A stretch of 64,000 bases of DNA from Colwellia ponticola (GCF_005885605.1 NZ_SZVP01000008.1:62001-126000), one strand, 5' to 3'. Numbered from the stretch's first letter, positions 1 to 9,892 are shown. Notes: generated by a model from the letters alone, not told the origin. Program-made: numbers and translations.

Positions 1-708
1 TTCTTAGGTTTTACCTCTGCAGGCATCCCCGTTGGCATAACCATGTCATTTCTTATCACCTCCCCTTTAATCAATGAAGTAGCAATATTACTATTATTGA
101 GCTTATTAGGCTGGAAGTTTACCCTACTTTATATTGTTGTGGGTATGTCGGTAGGTATTTTAGGCGGTGCTTTTCTTGATGCGATTAAAGCGGAGCGGTG
201 GTTGCAGTCTTTTGCCGCTAAAGCATTAGCGCGTGGTCAAAATTCCTCTGCAGGTTTACAAAGCCAAGGTATCAATACCTTATCTTTTAAAGAACGACAT
301 AATTATGCAAAAAATGAGATGCTTGAAATATTTGGTCGAGTATGGAAATGGGTCATTATTGGTGTTGGACTAGGAGCCGCTTTACATGGCTTTGTGCCAG
401 ATGGCTGGATTCAACAACATTTAGGAGATGGTCAATGGTGGTCTGTTCCGGCAGCCGTATTACTTGGAATACCTTTATATTCCAATGCCACTGGGGTTAT
501 TCCTATTATGGAAAGTTTAATTAAACAAGGGCTTCCTATTGGTACGACGCTCGCTTTTTGCATGAGTACGGTCGCGGCAAGTTTTCCTGAATTTATTTTA
601 TTAAAGCAAGTGATGCAATGGCGCTTATTAGCCGTACTTTTCTTACTGCTACTTAGCGCATTTACTTTAATTGGTTGGATTTTTAATTTGCTAAGCCCGT
701 TTATTTAA
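1..708 (+). CDS. Permease of the DUF318/ArsP-like family, 5' end outside window
   Basis: Integral membrane permease, probably exporting an arsenic species or another metal(loid). The frame is open from base 1 and the first in-frame ATG (43) lies inside a conserved family segment (AGIPVGITMSFLITSPLINE), so the gene starts upstream of the window. Several hydrophobic segments are visible, and the LGIPLYSNATGVIPIMESLI stretch is typical of COG0701 permeases. It lies 78 bp before a small CxxC protein and then an ArsJ-associated GAPDH and ArsJ, which points to arsenic. Related permeases act on Cu/Zn or methylarsenite, so the substrate is inferred from context only. Confidence 0.8.
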   Translation, partial: FLGFTSAGIPVGITMSFLITSPLINEVAILLLLSLLGWKFTLLYIVVGMSVGILGGAFLDAIKAERWLQSFAAKALARGQNSSAGLQSQGINTLSFKERHNYAKNEMLEIFGRVWKWVIIGVGLGAALHGFVPDGWIQQHLGDGQWWSVPAAVLLGIPLYSNATGVIPIMESLIKQGLPIGTTLAFCMSTVAASFPEFILLKQVMQWRLLAVLFLLLLSAFTLIGWIFNLLSPFI

Positions 709-786
709 CACGCTACACTTAACTACCAACTAAGCAAAGCAATTAAACACAGTAACTAAACATAATAACCACAAGGGAGAAGTCAC

Positions 787-1023
787 ATGAAGAACATTAA
801 AATCCTAGGCACAGGTTGCGCTAAGTGCACTAAAACAGCTGAACTTATTGAAAAAATAGCGAACGAATTAAGTATCGCTATCCAAATAACAAAAGAAACA
901 AATCCAGAAGTGATTATGGAGTACGGCGTTATGAGCACGCCTGCGGTCATTATTAATGAAGTTAATGTTCACAGCGGCTCTATTCCTAACACTAAAGCTA
1001 TTGAGTCTTGGCTAAAAGCGTAA
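787..1023 (+). CDS. Small thioredoxin-like redox protein (TM0996/MM1050 type)
   Basis: A 78-residue cytoplasmic thioredoxin-fold protein with no signal peptide. The N-terminal GTGCAKCTKT segment carries the CxxC active site directly after the first beta strand. The MSTPAVIINEV segment contains the cis-proline (TP) expected of the thioredoxin fold. A good ribosome site (GGGAG) sits 8 bases before the ATG. Proteins of this type are commonly encoded beside DUF318 permeases, including in arsenic operons, where they may reduce or hand over a thiol-bound metal(loid). The pairing is visible here; the precise biochemical role is inferred. Confidence 0.85.
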   Translation: MKNIKILGTGCAKCTKTAELIEKIANELSIAIQITKETNPEVIMEYGVMSTPAVIINEVNVHSGSIPNTKAIESWLKA

Positions 1024-1078
1024 CTAGCTATTTACCTTACGGCTTATAAATAATTTTTTTCGCTATTTAGGATAAAAC

Positions 1079-2089
1079 ATGACAATTAAAATAGGTATTA
1101 ACGGCTTTGGTCGTATGGGACGTTTATCAATGCGCGTGGCATTTGATTGGCACGATATCGACATTGTTCATATTAATGACCCTGCAGGCAATGCACAAAC
1201 ACTAGCCCACTTACTGAGTTTTGATTCAGTTCACGGTCGCTGGCACCATGACGCTACCCATGAGGGTGACTCCATCGTTATCAATGGTAACGCTATTCCT
1301 TGTACACAAAATATCGCAACCCAAGATACTGATTGGTCTAACTGTGATGTGGTGATAGAAGCTTCAGGAAAAATAAAAACTAAAGCCTTACTACAAGCTT
1401 ATTTAGATCAAGGGGTAAAACGCGTTGTCGTTACCGCGCCAGTCAAAGAAGAAGGTGTATTGAATATAGTGCTGGGGGTTAATGAAGCGTTATACGATAA
1501 AGCCATCCATCCTATTATCACCGCTGCATCATGTACCACTAATTGTTTAGCGCCTGTGGTCAAAGTTATTCATGAGAAGATAGGTATTAAACATGGTTCA
1601 ATAACCACCATACATAGCATAACCAATACCCAAACCATATTAGATGCTCCACATAAAGATTTACGTCGAGCTCGTGCTTGTGGGGCAAGTTTAATTCCAA
1701 CGACAACAGGCTCAGCGACGGCTATTACTCATATTTTCCCTGAGCTAGCAGGCAAGTTAAACGGCCATGCAATACGAGTGCCTTTAGCTAATGCGTCGAT
1801 TACCGATTGTGTCTTTGAGGTCGAACGCGAGACCTCGGTTGCAGAGGTAAATCAGTTATTAAAAGCAGCCGCTGATAATGAGTTACACGGTATTATGGGT
1901 TATGAAGAGCGCCCATTAGTCTCTATTGATTACAAAACGGATCCACGTTCAAGCGTTATTGATGCGCTTTCAACCATGGTGGTTAACGGCACACAGGTAA
2001 AATTGTATGTGTGGTACGACAACGAATGGGGTTATGCCAATCGCACCGCTGAGTTAGCCCGTCTGGTTGGTTTAGCTGACAAAGAATAG
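1079..2089 (+). CDS. ArsJ-associated glyceraldehyde-3-phosphate dehydrogenase
   Basis: A 336-residue GAPDH paralogue with the N-terminal Rossmann motif INGFGRMGR, the catalytic ASCTTNC segment (nucleophilic Cys near residue 153) and the C-terminal [11 protein letters not shown] segment. The next gene, 11 bp downstream, is the MFS exporter ArsJ. In the known GAPDH-ArsJ pathway this enzyme uses arsenate in place of phosphate to form 1-arseno-3-phosphoglycerate, which ArsJ exports. The family has several housekeeping paralogues, so the arsenic assignment rests on the arsJ linkage and the neighbouring permease and thioredoxin-like gene. Confidence 0.93.
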   Translation: MTIKIGINGFGRMGRLSMRVAFDWHDIDIVHINDPAGNAQTLAHLLSFDSVHGRWHHDATHEGDSIVINGNAIPCTQNIATQDTDWSNCDVVIEASGKIKTKALLQAYLDQGVKRVVVTAPVKEEGVLNIVLGVNEALYDKAIHPIITAASCTTNCLAPVVKVIHEKIGIKHGSITTIHSITNTQTILDAPHKDLRRARACGASLIPTTTGSATAITHIFPELAGKLNGHAIRVPLANASITDCVFEVERETSVAEVNQLLKAAADNELHGIMGYEERPLVSIDYKTDPRSSVIDALSTMVVNGTQVKLYVWYDNEWGYANRTAELARLVGLADKE

Positions 2090-2100
2090 GGTTTACATAA

Positions 2101-3363
2101 ATGCTCTCTAAGCAGGTAAAACAATACTTGGTGATCACCGGTAATTATTGGGCGTTTACCTTAACCGATGGCGCGCTTCGTATGCTGGTTGTCCTGTACT
2201 TTCATCAGTTAGGGTACAGCCCCTTAAACATCGCCATGCTGTTTTTATTTTATGAGATTTTTGGTGTTATCACCAACCTTGTTGGTGGCTGGCTAGGTGC
2301 GCGATTGGGTTTAAATAAAACCATGAATATCGGTTTAGGGCTGCAAATAATTGCCCTAAGCATGTTGGCTGTTCCCGCTGACATGCTCACCATTATGTAT
2401 GTGATGGCAGCACAAGCCTTATCAGGTATCGCCAAAGATCTGAATAAAATGAGTGCTAAAAGCTCCATTAAACTTTTAGTCCCTGAAGGCGCTGAAGGTA
2501 AGTTATATCAATGGGTTGCTATTCTTACTGGTTCTAAAAATGCTTTAAAGGGTGTCGGCTTCTTTCTGGGAGGTTTATTACTGACCTTATTAGGCTTTAA
2601 AGGTGCCATCACCTTAATGGCAAGCTGTTTAACTGTGGTGTGGTTATTTAGTTTATTCGCCCTTAAAGAAGATTTAGGTAAGGCGAAAAGTAAGCCAAAA
2701 TTCAAGAAGATATTATCTAAAAGCCAGTCAATTAATATACTATCTGCCGCCCGTATGTTTCTGTTCGGCGCACGTGATGTTTGGTTTGTGGTCGCCCTAC
2801 CGGTATTTTTAGCAGTAACCTTTAATTGGGATCACTGGTGGGTTGGCGGCTTTATGGCCACTTGGATTATTGGTTATGGTATGGTGCAATCAATTGCTCC
2901 ACTGCTTACTGGTAGTAAAAGCAAAGTCGATAAAATCACTAACCCAAAAACGACTAATATACAGCAAGATCAAGCGCCATCAGGTAGAATTGCCTTTTTA
3001 TGGGCAAGTTACTTAACACTCATTCCCGTGGCAATTGCTTTAGCTCTGCATTTCAATTTTTATATTAAAGCTTCGCTTATTGTCGGACTGTTAATTTTTG
3101 GCGTTATTTTCGCCATTAATTCGTCTTTACATAGTTACTTAATTATTAGCTATGCCGATAAAGACGGAGTATCGCTTGATGTAGGTTTTTACTATATGGC
3201 GAATGCCATGGGCAGGTTAATCGGTACAGTGCTGTCTGGTTTAGTCTATCAAGCATATGGCTTAGCAGCCTGTTTATGGATATCTAGTGCTTTTATCGCG
3301 ATAGCAGCTTGGCTATCATTAAAGCTGCCTAAAGCGACTAATAAAGCTACAACTCTTTTATAA
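2101..3363 (+). CDS. arsJ: Organoarsenical efflux MFS transporter ArsJ
   Basis: A 420-residue major-facilitator protein of the inner membrane. The N-terminal segment (VITGNYWAFTLTDGALRMLV) followed by a helix-rich body and a central charged loop near residues 195-210 fit ArsJ. It exports 1-arseno-3-phosphoglycerate made by the preceding GAPDH; the product then breaks down outside to arsenate, giving arsenate resistance. It is the last gene of the arsenic cassette: the following 127 bp hold no obvious strong terminator and the next gene starts from a TTG codon. Confidence 0.93.
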   Translation: MLSKQVKQYLVITGNYWAFTLTDGALRMLVVLYFHQLGYSPLNIAMLFLFYEIFGVITNLVGGWLGARLGLNKTMNIGLGLQIIALSMLAVPADMLTIMYVMAAQALSGIAKDLNKMSAKSSIKLLVPEGAEGKLYQWVAILTGSKNALKGVGFFLGGLLLTLLGFKGAITLMASCLTVVWLFSLFALKEDLGKAKSKPKFKKILSKSQSINILSAARMFLFGARDVWFVVALPVFLAVTFNWDHWWVGGFMATWIIGYGMVQSIAPLLTGSKSKVDKITNPKTTNIQQDQAPSGRIAFLWASYLTLIPVAIALALHFNFYIKASLIVGLLIFGVIFAINSSLHSYLIISYADKDGVSLDVGFYYMANAMGRLIGTVLSGLVYQAYGLAACLWISSAFIAIAAWLSLKLPKATNKATTLL

Positions 3364-3490
3364 TTAACGGCTTACTTTATTTAACAGCGAGCAAAGTGAT
3401 TAAAACACCTATCATCTCATAAACCTATTCTAACATCCGTGTTAGCACATTATAATAACACATCACGCTTAGCAAAATAGAACTACACTC

Positions 3491-4033
3491 TTGAACATAC
3501 AATTAACTAAAGAAGATCTAAGAAAAAACAAACCGACACGCGATGACTACTTAACTAAAGAAAAAATCCCTTTGATTGTGGTATTAGACAAGGTTACCAA
3601 TAGCTACAACATTGGCGCTTTTATTCGTTTAGCTGATGCTTTTGCTATTGAAAAAGTGATTGTTTGCGGCGCACTAACCATATCCGATAAAAAGATGAAA
3701 AAGGCTTCACGAAATGAAGCAAAGTGGGTTTGCGTTGAATACAGCGATAGCACAACAACGAGCTTACAAACCTTATTAGCTGATGGCTACACACTTTACA
3801 GTGTTGAGCTTTGCCATGAGTCTGTTGATTATAGTAATGTTGCTTATCCGCCTAAATCGGTATTAGTCTTAGGTAATGAACGTAAAGGGGTGAGTGAGGA
3901 AGCACTGAAGTTAAGCCATCAACACATACATATCCCTATGTTTGGTATGGGCAACTCACTTAATGTTTCTACCGCTGGGGCGATTGTGTTAGCTGAATGT
4001 GCTAATCAAATTAGAAAATCACTACCCAGCTAA
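3491..4033 (+). CDS. TrmH/SpoU-family RNA 2'-O-methyltransferase
   Basis: A 180-residue SPOUT methyltransferase without an extra RNA-binding domain. The three SpoU motifs are visible: NSYNIGAFIRLADAF (motif 1, near residue 37), LVLGNERKGVSEE (motif 2, near 124) and IPMFGMGNSLNVSTAGAIVL (motif 3, near 148), which together form the knotted SAM site. It should methylate a ribose in tRNA or rRNA; the target cannot be read from sequence. The start is TTG at 3491, since no in-frame ATG occurs before the conserved domain. It converges on the exonuclease gene with an 11-bp gap. Confidence 0.88.
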   Translation: MNIQLTKEDLRKNKPTRDDYLTKEKIPLIVVLDKVTNSYNIGAFIRLADAFAIEKVIVCGALTISDKKMKKASRNEAKWVCVEYSDSTTTSLQTLLADGYTLYSVELCHESVDYSNVAYPPKSVLVLGNERKGVSEEALKLSHQHIHIPMFGMGNSLNVSTAGAIVLAECANQIRKSLPS

Positions 4034-4044
4034 AATATGATGGT

Positions 4045-4671
4045 TTATCGATGATGAGCTAATACCTTGTTGATATTAGCTTTCGTTGCTTTAGACAATT
4101 TTTGTATTAACGAAAAAGGCACTTGCTCAATACCTGCACGTTGTTGAATATCATCTAGCATGGCTAGCCAAAGTTTGGCTGTCATTTCAGCGTCGAATAA
4201 GGCCCTGTGGAAACTGCCCTTTGAGACAATGCCTTTATAGTTAATCAAGGTGCCTAATTGATGGTTTGGCGCTGCTTGATATAAGCGCCGAGATAACAAT
4301 AACGAACAAGCGAACTGCCCAGTATAACCTGACGAGATACGCTTTAACTCACTGTCTAAAAAGCGTTTATCAAACGAGGCATTATGCGCAACAAGGTTTT
4401 GACCTTGTATAAAGTCTGCAAAACGATGCATGACTTCATCACAAGGCGCTGCTTTACCTAACATTTGATTGGTGATACCAGTATAGTCTTCGATAAAATA
4501 GCTTATCGGCCTACCAGGGTACATAAGCTCTTGAAAACGCTCTATTACCACGCCATTTTCAATTTTTACTGCGCCTATTTCAATCGCTCTATCCCCTTTA
4601 TCAGGCGAAAGACCAGTAGTTTCAAAATCGAGGATTATTAGAGAGTCTGCGTGCATAGCATTAATGTTCAT
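4045..4671 (-). CDS. DnaQ-like DEDDh 3'-5' exonuclease
   Basis: A 208-residue exonuclease of the DnaQ/RNase T superfamily. Exo I is ILDFETTGLSPD (near residue 13), Exo II lies around HNASFDKRFLD (near 97) and Exo III is HRALFDAEMTAKLW (near 155), giving the D-E-D-D plus H catalytic set that binds two divalent metals. It is too short and lacks the additional domains for DnaQ epsilon proper, so it is better read as a stand-alone exonuclease (PolC-like) acting on DNA or RNA ends. It is the only gene on its transcript unless joined with the upstream lipoprotein gene. Confidence 0.87.
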   Translation of the reverse strand: MNINAMHADSLIILDFETTGLSPDKGDRAIEIGAVKIENGVVIERFQELMYPGRPISYFIEDYTGITNQMLGKAAPCDEVMHRFADFIQGQNLVAHNASFDKRFLDSELKRISSGYTGQFACSLLLSRRLYQAAPNHQLGTLINYKGIVSKGSFHRALFDAEMTAKLWLAMLDDIQQRAGIEQVPFSLIQKLSKATKANINKVLAHHR

Positions 4672-4791
4672 CTACGTTAGCTATCTTTGTATTATCGTTG
4701 AGTGGTAAATAACTTAATGATCTTTAGATAATCAATGATTTGAGAATTAAATATAATTAAGAGCCTAGCGTTGTAGCTTAATCTTACATCA

Positions 4792-5277
4792 CTATAGAGA
4801 TTTATGAGCAAAGGGGATAAGCCCCTTTTCAATAATCGTTATCGTTGGTATCAAAGGAATATCGATATCCAAATCGGCTTTTAACTGATAGCTTACCTCT
4901 TGTCCTTGACTATCCATTAAAGCTTTTATCACTTTTATACCTGTTAATAAACTCGTTGATAAGGGCACAATAAAACGCGACTCACCATAAGCGCTTGCGG
5001 TAGGAATATTGTTGGCAACACCATGAGCCAAGGTACTTCCTGCTACACTCAATTGATAGCTAATACCGTTGAGCGGTAGTTCAAAATTATTGGGATTAGT
5101 TAACTTCAAACCTATTTCAAAGTTTTGCTCAAACCCTTTAGCCGGCAGCATTTTAAAAGAAATTAACTCAACACTAGGGTCTTGGTAATTTAATTGCATA
5201 GTGGCGCAACCAGACAGTAAAAACAGTATGGCGGTGATGAAAGAAAATTGTTTGGCGAGTGATTTAGCTATTATCAT
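4792..5277 (-). CDS. LEA type 2 (WHy-domain) lipoprotein
   Basis: A 161-residue lipoprotein. The N terminus has a basic start, a hydrophobic stretch and the lipobox LLSGC (Cys near residue 24). The mature part carries a single LEA14/WHy-type beta-sandwich, shown by IGLKLTNPNNFELPLNGISY (near residue 56). Bacterial LEA2 lipoproteins are linked with desiccation or osmotic stress, but the function of this class is poorly defined. It precedes the exonuclease gene on the same strand by 120 bp. Confidence 0.85.
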   Translation of the reverse strand: MIIAKSLAKQFSFITAILFLLSGCATMQLNYQDPSVELISFKMLPAKGFEQNFEIGLKLTNPNNFELPLNGISYQLSVAGSTLAHGVANNIPTASAYGESRFIVPLSTSLLTGIKVIKALMDSQGQEVSYQLKADLDIDIPLIPTITIIEKGLIPFAHKSL

Positions 5278-5430
5278 TTTGTATCCTTAAGAAGTTATCC
5301 CCCTAAATTTATAGTAAATGGGTAGTGATTAGTATATTTTTCTGTTTCTGTTTCTACTGGTTAAATTAAAGCATTATATAAATCACTAAATAACATTTAT
5401 AGAACCGGCTGAGGTTAGATATTTTTTTGA

Positions 5431-5465
5431 AAAAAAAGCCCAAACAATCACTAAATTGTTCGGGC
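5431..5465 (-). terminator. Intrinsic terminator of the alcohol dehydrogenase gene
   Basis: On the minus strand a GC-containing stem (GCCCGAACAAT pairing with ATTGTTTGGGC, one wobble) is followed by a run of eight T. It lies 47 bp after the stop codon of the alcohol dehydrogenase gene. Confidence 0.85.
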
Positions 5466-5511
5466 ACTATTTTTCTATAAAGGCCTACATGACAAGGCTC
5501 ATAACAATGTT

Positions 5512-6660
5512 TTACATCGCAGCGCGGAAGATTTCACAAATTTCTTCATGGCTTGCTTGTTTAGGGTTAGTTAAACCACAAACATCTTTTAAGGCATTTT
5601 CAGCTAACAAGCTAATATCATCAGTTTTAACACCTAAAGCCTCTAATCCTGCTGGAATACCTACTTCTTTAGCTAAAATTTCAATTGCCGTAATGGCAGC
5701 ATTAGCGCCCTCTTCTGCAGACATTGCGAGCACATCAACACCTAAGCAGCGCGCTATATCTTTTAAGCGCTCAGGACATACTTGCGCGTTATAACGTTGC
5801 ACATGAGGTAGTAATACCGCATTACACACCCCATGAGGTAAGTCGTAAAAACCGCCTAATTGGTGAGCCATAGCATGTACATAACCTAGTGAAGCATTAT
5901 TGAACGCCATACCTGCCATAAACTGGGCATAAGCCATTTGCTCTCTAGCGGCTACATTTTCACCATGTTCAACCGCGGTAGGTAAATTAGCCTGAATTAA
6001 CTCAATTGCTTTTAATGCCACTGCATCAGTAATAGGTGTAGCACCGGTAGAAACATAAGCTTCAACAGCATGAGTTAGCGCATCCATCCCCGTTGCCGCC
6101 GTTAACGAGGCAGGCATACCAATCATCAATGATGGGTCATTAACGGAAAGTACTGGCGTCACGTGTTTATCAACAATGGCCATTTTCACATGACGTTCTT
6201 CATCCGTTATGATAGCAAAACGTGTCATCTCTGACGCCGTACCTGCGGTAGTATTAATGGCAATTAGCGGTAGTTGTGGTTTAGCCGATTGATCAATACC
6301 TTCATAATCGGCTAAATTGCCACCATTACTCGCCACTAAGGCAATACCTTTAGCGCAATCATGTGGTGAACCACCACCTAAAGAGACAACAAAATCACAG
6401 TTGTTTTTTTGTAAAATAGTTAAACCGGCATTAACATTACTAGTGGTAGGATTAGGCTGTACTTGATCATAAACAACACTAGCAATGTGATCTTGATCTA
6501 GTAAGTCAGTAAAAGACTTTACTACCCCTATTTTACTTAACACATTATCACTAACAATTAGTCCTTTTTTAAATCCCTGACCTTTAATATAGTTAATCGC
6601 TTCAGCTAAACTACCACTGCCCATCACGTTTAAAGATGGCATATAAAACGTTGAACTCAT
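5512..6660 (-). CDS. Iron-containing alcohol dehydrogenase (type III, ADH II-like)
   Basis: About 382 residues, NAD-dependent. The nucleotide site [14 protein letters not shown] (near residue 97) and the metal-binding segments [14 protein letters not shown] and [20 protein letters not shown] (His/Asp ligands) are intact. From memory the sequence follows Zymomonas mobilis ADH II closely from its first residues, supporting an ethanol/short-chain alcohol role; other substrates are possible. An ATG at 6681 is in frame, but the ribosome site AAGGAG lies between it and two consecutive ATGs at 6663 and 6660, so translation starts at one of these (6660 gives the better spacing). It is monocistronic with its own terminator. 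Confidence 0.93.
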   Translation of the reverse strand: MSSTFYMPSLNVMGSGSLAEAINYIKGQGFKKGLIVSDNVLSKIGVVKSFTDLLDQDHIASVVYDQVQPNPTTSNVNAGLTILQKNNCDFVVSLGGGSPHDCAKGIALVASNGGNLADYEGIDQSAKPQLPLIAINTTAGTASEMTRFAIITDEERHVKMAIVDKHVTPVLSVNDPSLMIGMPASLTAATGMDALTHAVEAYVSTGATPITDAVALKAIELIQANLPTAVEHGENVAAREQMAYAQFMAGMAFNNASLGYVHAMAHQLGGFYDLPHGVCNAVLLPHVQRYNAQVCPERLKDIARCLGVDVLAMSAEEGANAAITAIEILAKEVGIPAGLEALGVKTDDISLLAENALKDVCGLTNPKQASHEEICEIFRAAM

Positions 6661-6830
6661 CATACTCTCCTTTGCTTTCATTGTGTTTTGATATTTATAC
6701 GACTGTCTTAAAGATTAAACATACCGACCCGTACAACTGAGAAATTATATTCTATGATGAAAAAAAAATTTTGTGACCTTCTAGATCAAAGAACTGTTGA
6801 TAAATCCACAAAAAACATACTGCACAACGA

Positions 6831-6870
6831 ATTAACTAATTAACTAATTAACTAATTAACTAATTAACTA
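6831..6870. repeat. 8-bp tandem repeat, five exact copies
   Basis: Five uninterrupted copies of ATTAACTA in a row, about 170 bp upstream of the alcohol dehydrogenase start. An exact microsatellite of this length is prone to slippage; any effect on the dehydrogenase promoter is speculative. Confidence 0.95.
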
Positions 6871-7092
6871 TGCCAGCCATGAAAAGTCACACAATAATAG
6901 TAGGCGACTTATTGCTTTTTTAGTTTATTAAAACTCCTATTGATAACGTAAATTTGTTCTATTGAGTCATTTATCGCAACTATCCTTTAAAACATCAAAT
7001 TTTAACCGAGTTAAAACGCTACTTCAAAATAGTATTAAGTTTACGTATTATAAATAAAAGATGTTATGCGCTATTGAAACATACTCAATTTA

Positions 7093-7152
7093 TTATGGGT
7101 GGCACGATAAGTTTTCACGATAAGTTTTGTTATGGGTGGCACGATAAGTTTT
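7093..7152 (+). repeat. REP-like repeat cluster A
   Basis: Two exact 23-bp units (7093-7115 and 7130-7152) beginning TTATGGGTGGCACGATAAG, with a partial copy (CACGATAAGTTTT, 7116-7128) between them. The core TTATGGGTGGC..GATAAG recurs in inverted orientation at 10075-10158 and in diverged form at 11364-11425, around the RAYT gene. This cluster lies just past the 3' end of the TonB receptor gene. Confidence 0.9.
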
Positions 7153-7193
7153 GTGCGTTAATAATGTGCCAATTGGCTTTTTAGCCATATAAA

Positions 7194-7226
7194 AAATCCA
7201 TAATCAAACTGGCTGATTATGGATTT
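7194..7226 (-). terminator. Intrinsic terminator of the TonB receptor gene
   Basis: On the minus strand the perfect 13-bp arms AAATCCATAATCA and TGATTATGGATTT enclose a 7-base loop and are followed by TTTTTT. It lies about 70 bp after the stop codon of the receptor gene. Confidence 0.85.
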
Positions 7227-7297
7227 ATATACATATTAACAAGTCTTTACTAGCAATGACTTAACTAACCAGTATTATATTGATAATATTTTCCGCT

Positions 7298-9892
7298 TTA
7301 GAAGCTAAAAGACACTTTAGTGTAAAGGTAACGTCCTCGAGGGTTATGTACACCTGAGACATAACCATAAAGATCACCATCACCATCACCAATTGCAAAT
7401 GGTGGCTCTTCATCAAATAAGTTATTTACACCAATAGATATTTTAGTAGAGTCTGTGATGCGATAAGCCGCTTGTAAATCAACTAAAACTTGTGAGTCAA
7501 CCATTCTAGAAGTGTTGCTATCAAAGTCTAAATTACCATCAAAATCAATATCTGGTGTATCTTCGAACTCACCCACATAACTAATATTCATATTGATATT
7601 AAGCGCACCATTTTCCCAGTTAGTTGAAAACATCCAACGATGCTCTGGGTAGCCGTATTCACCAGTATAATCACGACCATCTTTTTCAAAGTTATTTTGG
7701 TATGCCCATTCTAAGTTGAATTTTAACAAACCTAATTCTTCAAGTGAATGGCTATAATTTGCAGATAAATCAATACCTGAAACTTCTTGTGATGATACGT
7801 TTTTAAATGTGCTATGTACTTTTTGTATCACACCTAAGCTTTGACCAGCTTGTGGTGCTAAACGAACACAAATAGTACTATTTTGATCATTACATTCGGC
7901 GCTATAAACTGGACCAAATGCTTCTGCGTCAATTTTGTTATCTTGAGTAATACTCCAAACGTCAACACTTAAGCCAAAATCAGCCACCGGCGCCCAAATA
8001 ACACCAACATTCCAAGACTCTGACTCTTCTGCTTCTAAGTTAGGATTACCGCTAAATTCAATATTATAATCAAGTGCACCACAGTCTTGACCAGTGGCTG
8101 CGCAGCGATATGAATCAATAAAGAATTGACTTTTTTCTGATGGGCCTAAACCAATTTGTGCAAGTGATGGCGCTCTAAACCCTTGCGCCCATGAACCACG
8201 TACTGAAATCTCATCCGTTGGTGTCCAATGTAATGCAACTTTAGGGTTGGTAGTTGAACCAAAATCACTGTAATCATCAAAACGACCAGCTAATTGTAAC
8301 TCTACGCTATCCACAACAGGGATTGAAAATTCTACATACGCAGCATATTGATCTCGCGATGCTGCAGCTGAAACTGATTCAGTACCAAAAATAAGACCTC
8401 GCTGAAATTGGTCATCAGGAATATCGCTTACATCTTCTTCGCGATATTCTATACCTGCCGCCATCATCACAACATCATCACCTAAACTAAAGGCTTCACC
8501 CGATATATTTGCATCAAATGAAGTCATGTGAGATTCACCACGACGCGTTAAACTGGTTGTTATGCGATCAATAACATCTGGATCGTTGATAACACCGCCA
8601 AATGGGTTGTAATTACCTGCATTAATTTCTTGTTGTAAGAAATCAGTTCTTACCCACCCTTGAGAACGGTCACCTGTTTGCATAGAGCTACTACGACCTT
8701 TTTGTACCGCAGTTTCCCAGCTCCAATCATTAATTTCACCTCTTAGACCCGCAACAAGACGTAACGTATCTGACTCGATACTCCATTGACGTGCACCCGC
8801 GTCAACCGTTCGATAGCGACCAATCTCAACGTCTTTTCCAAAGGGATTGTTTGGATGGCTTCCTGGCACGGTTAAGCCTGCATCTTCATCAAGTGGCGTT
8901 GGTGCCCCCGCAGAAATTGAATTATTATGCTGCACAGCAATTTCCATAAATGCTGTTATACCGGTATCAAAGTTATATTCAAACTGTGATATCGCACCCA
9001 CCCTTTCTGAAGCTGGAGTAATATAACCATAAGGTCCATAGTCAAATAAGCAACTCCCACTAGATGTAGCGCTATCAGCAGGACAATCAGGATCGATTGT
9101 TTTAACACCATCAACATAAAAATAACCCGGGAAACCACGAGAAGAACGGAAATCTTCACCACCGTACGCTGTTTGATTAGCTGTACCTAAGCTACCCATT
9201 TCATTTGACGATAATGAGGTATTCTTAAAATAATCGATAATAACTGACGCACTACTTTTTTCGCTAACGGCTCCCCAGACAATACTTCCAGAGGTTTCTT
9301 CGTAGTTAGGGCCATCAGTGCCGCCATAACCTAAATTAACCTGTAATCCTTCAATATCTTTTTTCAAGATTATGTTCACTACACCTGCAACAGCATCTGA
9401 ACCATAAATGGCTGATGCACCATCTTTCAAAATATCAATACGTTCAATTGCTGAAACAGGAATACTATTAATATCAACAAAAGAATTAGTGATACTCTCA
9501 GCAAAGGCACTAATAGCAACACGGCGTCCGTTAATTAACACTAATGTTGCATCTGCGCCTAAACCACGCAAAGAGACGGCTGCTGAGCCGTTAGCTGTGG
9601 AGTCTTGATTATTACCTCGAGTAGAAAATGTGCCATTACCTGCGACTGGCATTCTTTCTAAAAGTTGCTGTAAGTTGTCGTAACCCATGTTATCAATATC
9701 TGCGCGAGAAATTGACTGTACTGGTGATGGACCTTCAATATCAGTTCTCTTTATTCTAGAGCCGGTTACTTCAATTCTTTCAACCCCTTTTGCTTCATCG
9801 GCCGCAAGGCTATAAGGCGTTAAGCCAATAGTTGATGTGGCTAAAATTGCAAAGGTTAATAGTGATGGTGTAAATGGAATGTTATGTTTCAT
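7298..9892 (-). CDS. TonB-dependent outer-membrane receptor
   Basis: An 864-residue TonB-dependent transporter. A signal peptide covers about residues 1-30 (hydrophobic core then PYSLAADE). The plug domain follows (IEVTGSRIKRTDIEG, then LRGLGADATLVLINGRRVA near residue 115, and IYGSDAVAGVVNIILKKD), then a large beta-barrel ending in aromatic residues (YTKVSFSF). This organisation is that of the GSRIKR receptors abundant in Alteromonadales, which often import oligosaccharides, peptides or other polymers. No partner gene identifies the substrate. The gene is flanked by inverted repeat clusters (7093-7152 and 10061-10158) and has a long perfect inverted repeat just before its start. Confidence 0.93.
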   Translation of the reverse strand: MKHNIPFTPSLLTFAILATSTIGLTPYSLAADEAKGVERIEVTGSRIKRTDIEGPSPVQSISRADIDNMGYDNLQQLLERMPVAGNGTFSTRGNNQDSTANGSAAVSLRGLGADATLVLINGRRVAISAFAESITNSFVDINSIPVSAIERIDILKDGASAIYGSDAVAGVVNIILKKDIEGLQVNLGYGGTDGPNYEETSGSIVWGAVSEKSSASVIIDYFKNTSLSSNEMGSLGTANQTAYGGEDFRSSRGFPGYFYVDGVKTIDPDCPADSATSSGSCLFDYGPYGYITPASERVGAISQFEYNFDTGITAFMEIAVQHNNSISAGAPTPLDEDAGLTVPGSHPNNPFGKDVEIGRYRTVDAGARQWSIESDTLRLVAGLRGEINDWSWETAVQKGRSSSMQTGDRSQGWVRTDFLQQEINAGNYNPFGGVINDPDVIDRITTSLTRRGESHMTSFDANISGEAFSLGDDVVMMAAGIEYREEDVSDIPDDQFQRGLIFGTESVSAAASRDQYAAYVEFSIPVVDSVELQLAGRFDDYSDFGSTTNPKVALHWTPTDEISVRGSWAQGFRAPSLAQIGLGPSEKSQFFIDSYRCAATGQDCGALDYNIEFSGNPNLEAEESESWNVGVIWAPVADFGLSVDVWSITQDNKIDAEAFGPVYSAECNDQNSTICVRLAPQAGQSLGVIQKVHSTFKNVSSQEVSGIDLSANYSHSLEELGLLKFNLEWAYQNNFEKDGRDYTGEYGYPEHRWMFSTNWENGALNINMNISYVGEFEDTPDIDFDGNLDFDSNTSRMVDSQVLVDLQAAYRITDSTKISIGVNNLFDEEPPFAIGDGDGDLYGYVSGVHNPRGRYLYTKVSFSF

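Larger units (their letters stand above)
6661..7297. other. Intergenic region with tandem repeats and REP-like units
   Basis: About 640 bp between the alcohol dehydrogenase and the TonB receptor genes. It holds the promoter region of the dehydrogenase, five copies of an 8-bp unit (6831-6870), two copies of a 23-bp unit with an extra partial copy (7093-7152) and the receptor gene's terminator (7194-7226). No convincing open frame was seen. Confidence 0.7.

Noticed and set aside
5456-5794. Plus-strand open frame opposite the alcohol dehydrogenase
   Set aside because: Antisense shadow of a clearly conserved gene with no independent coding features.
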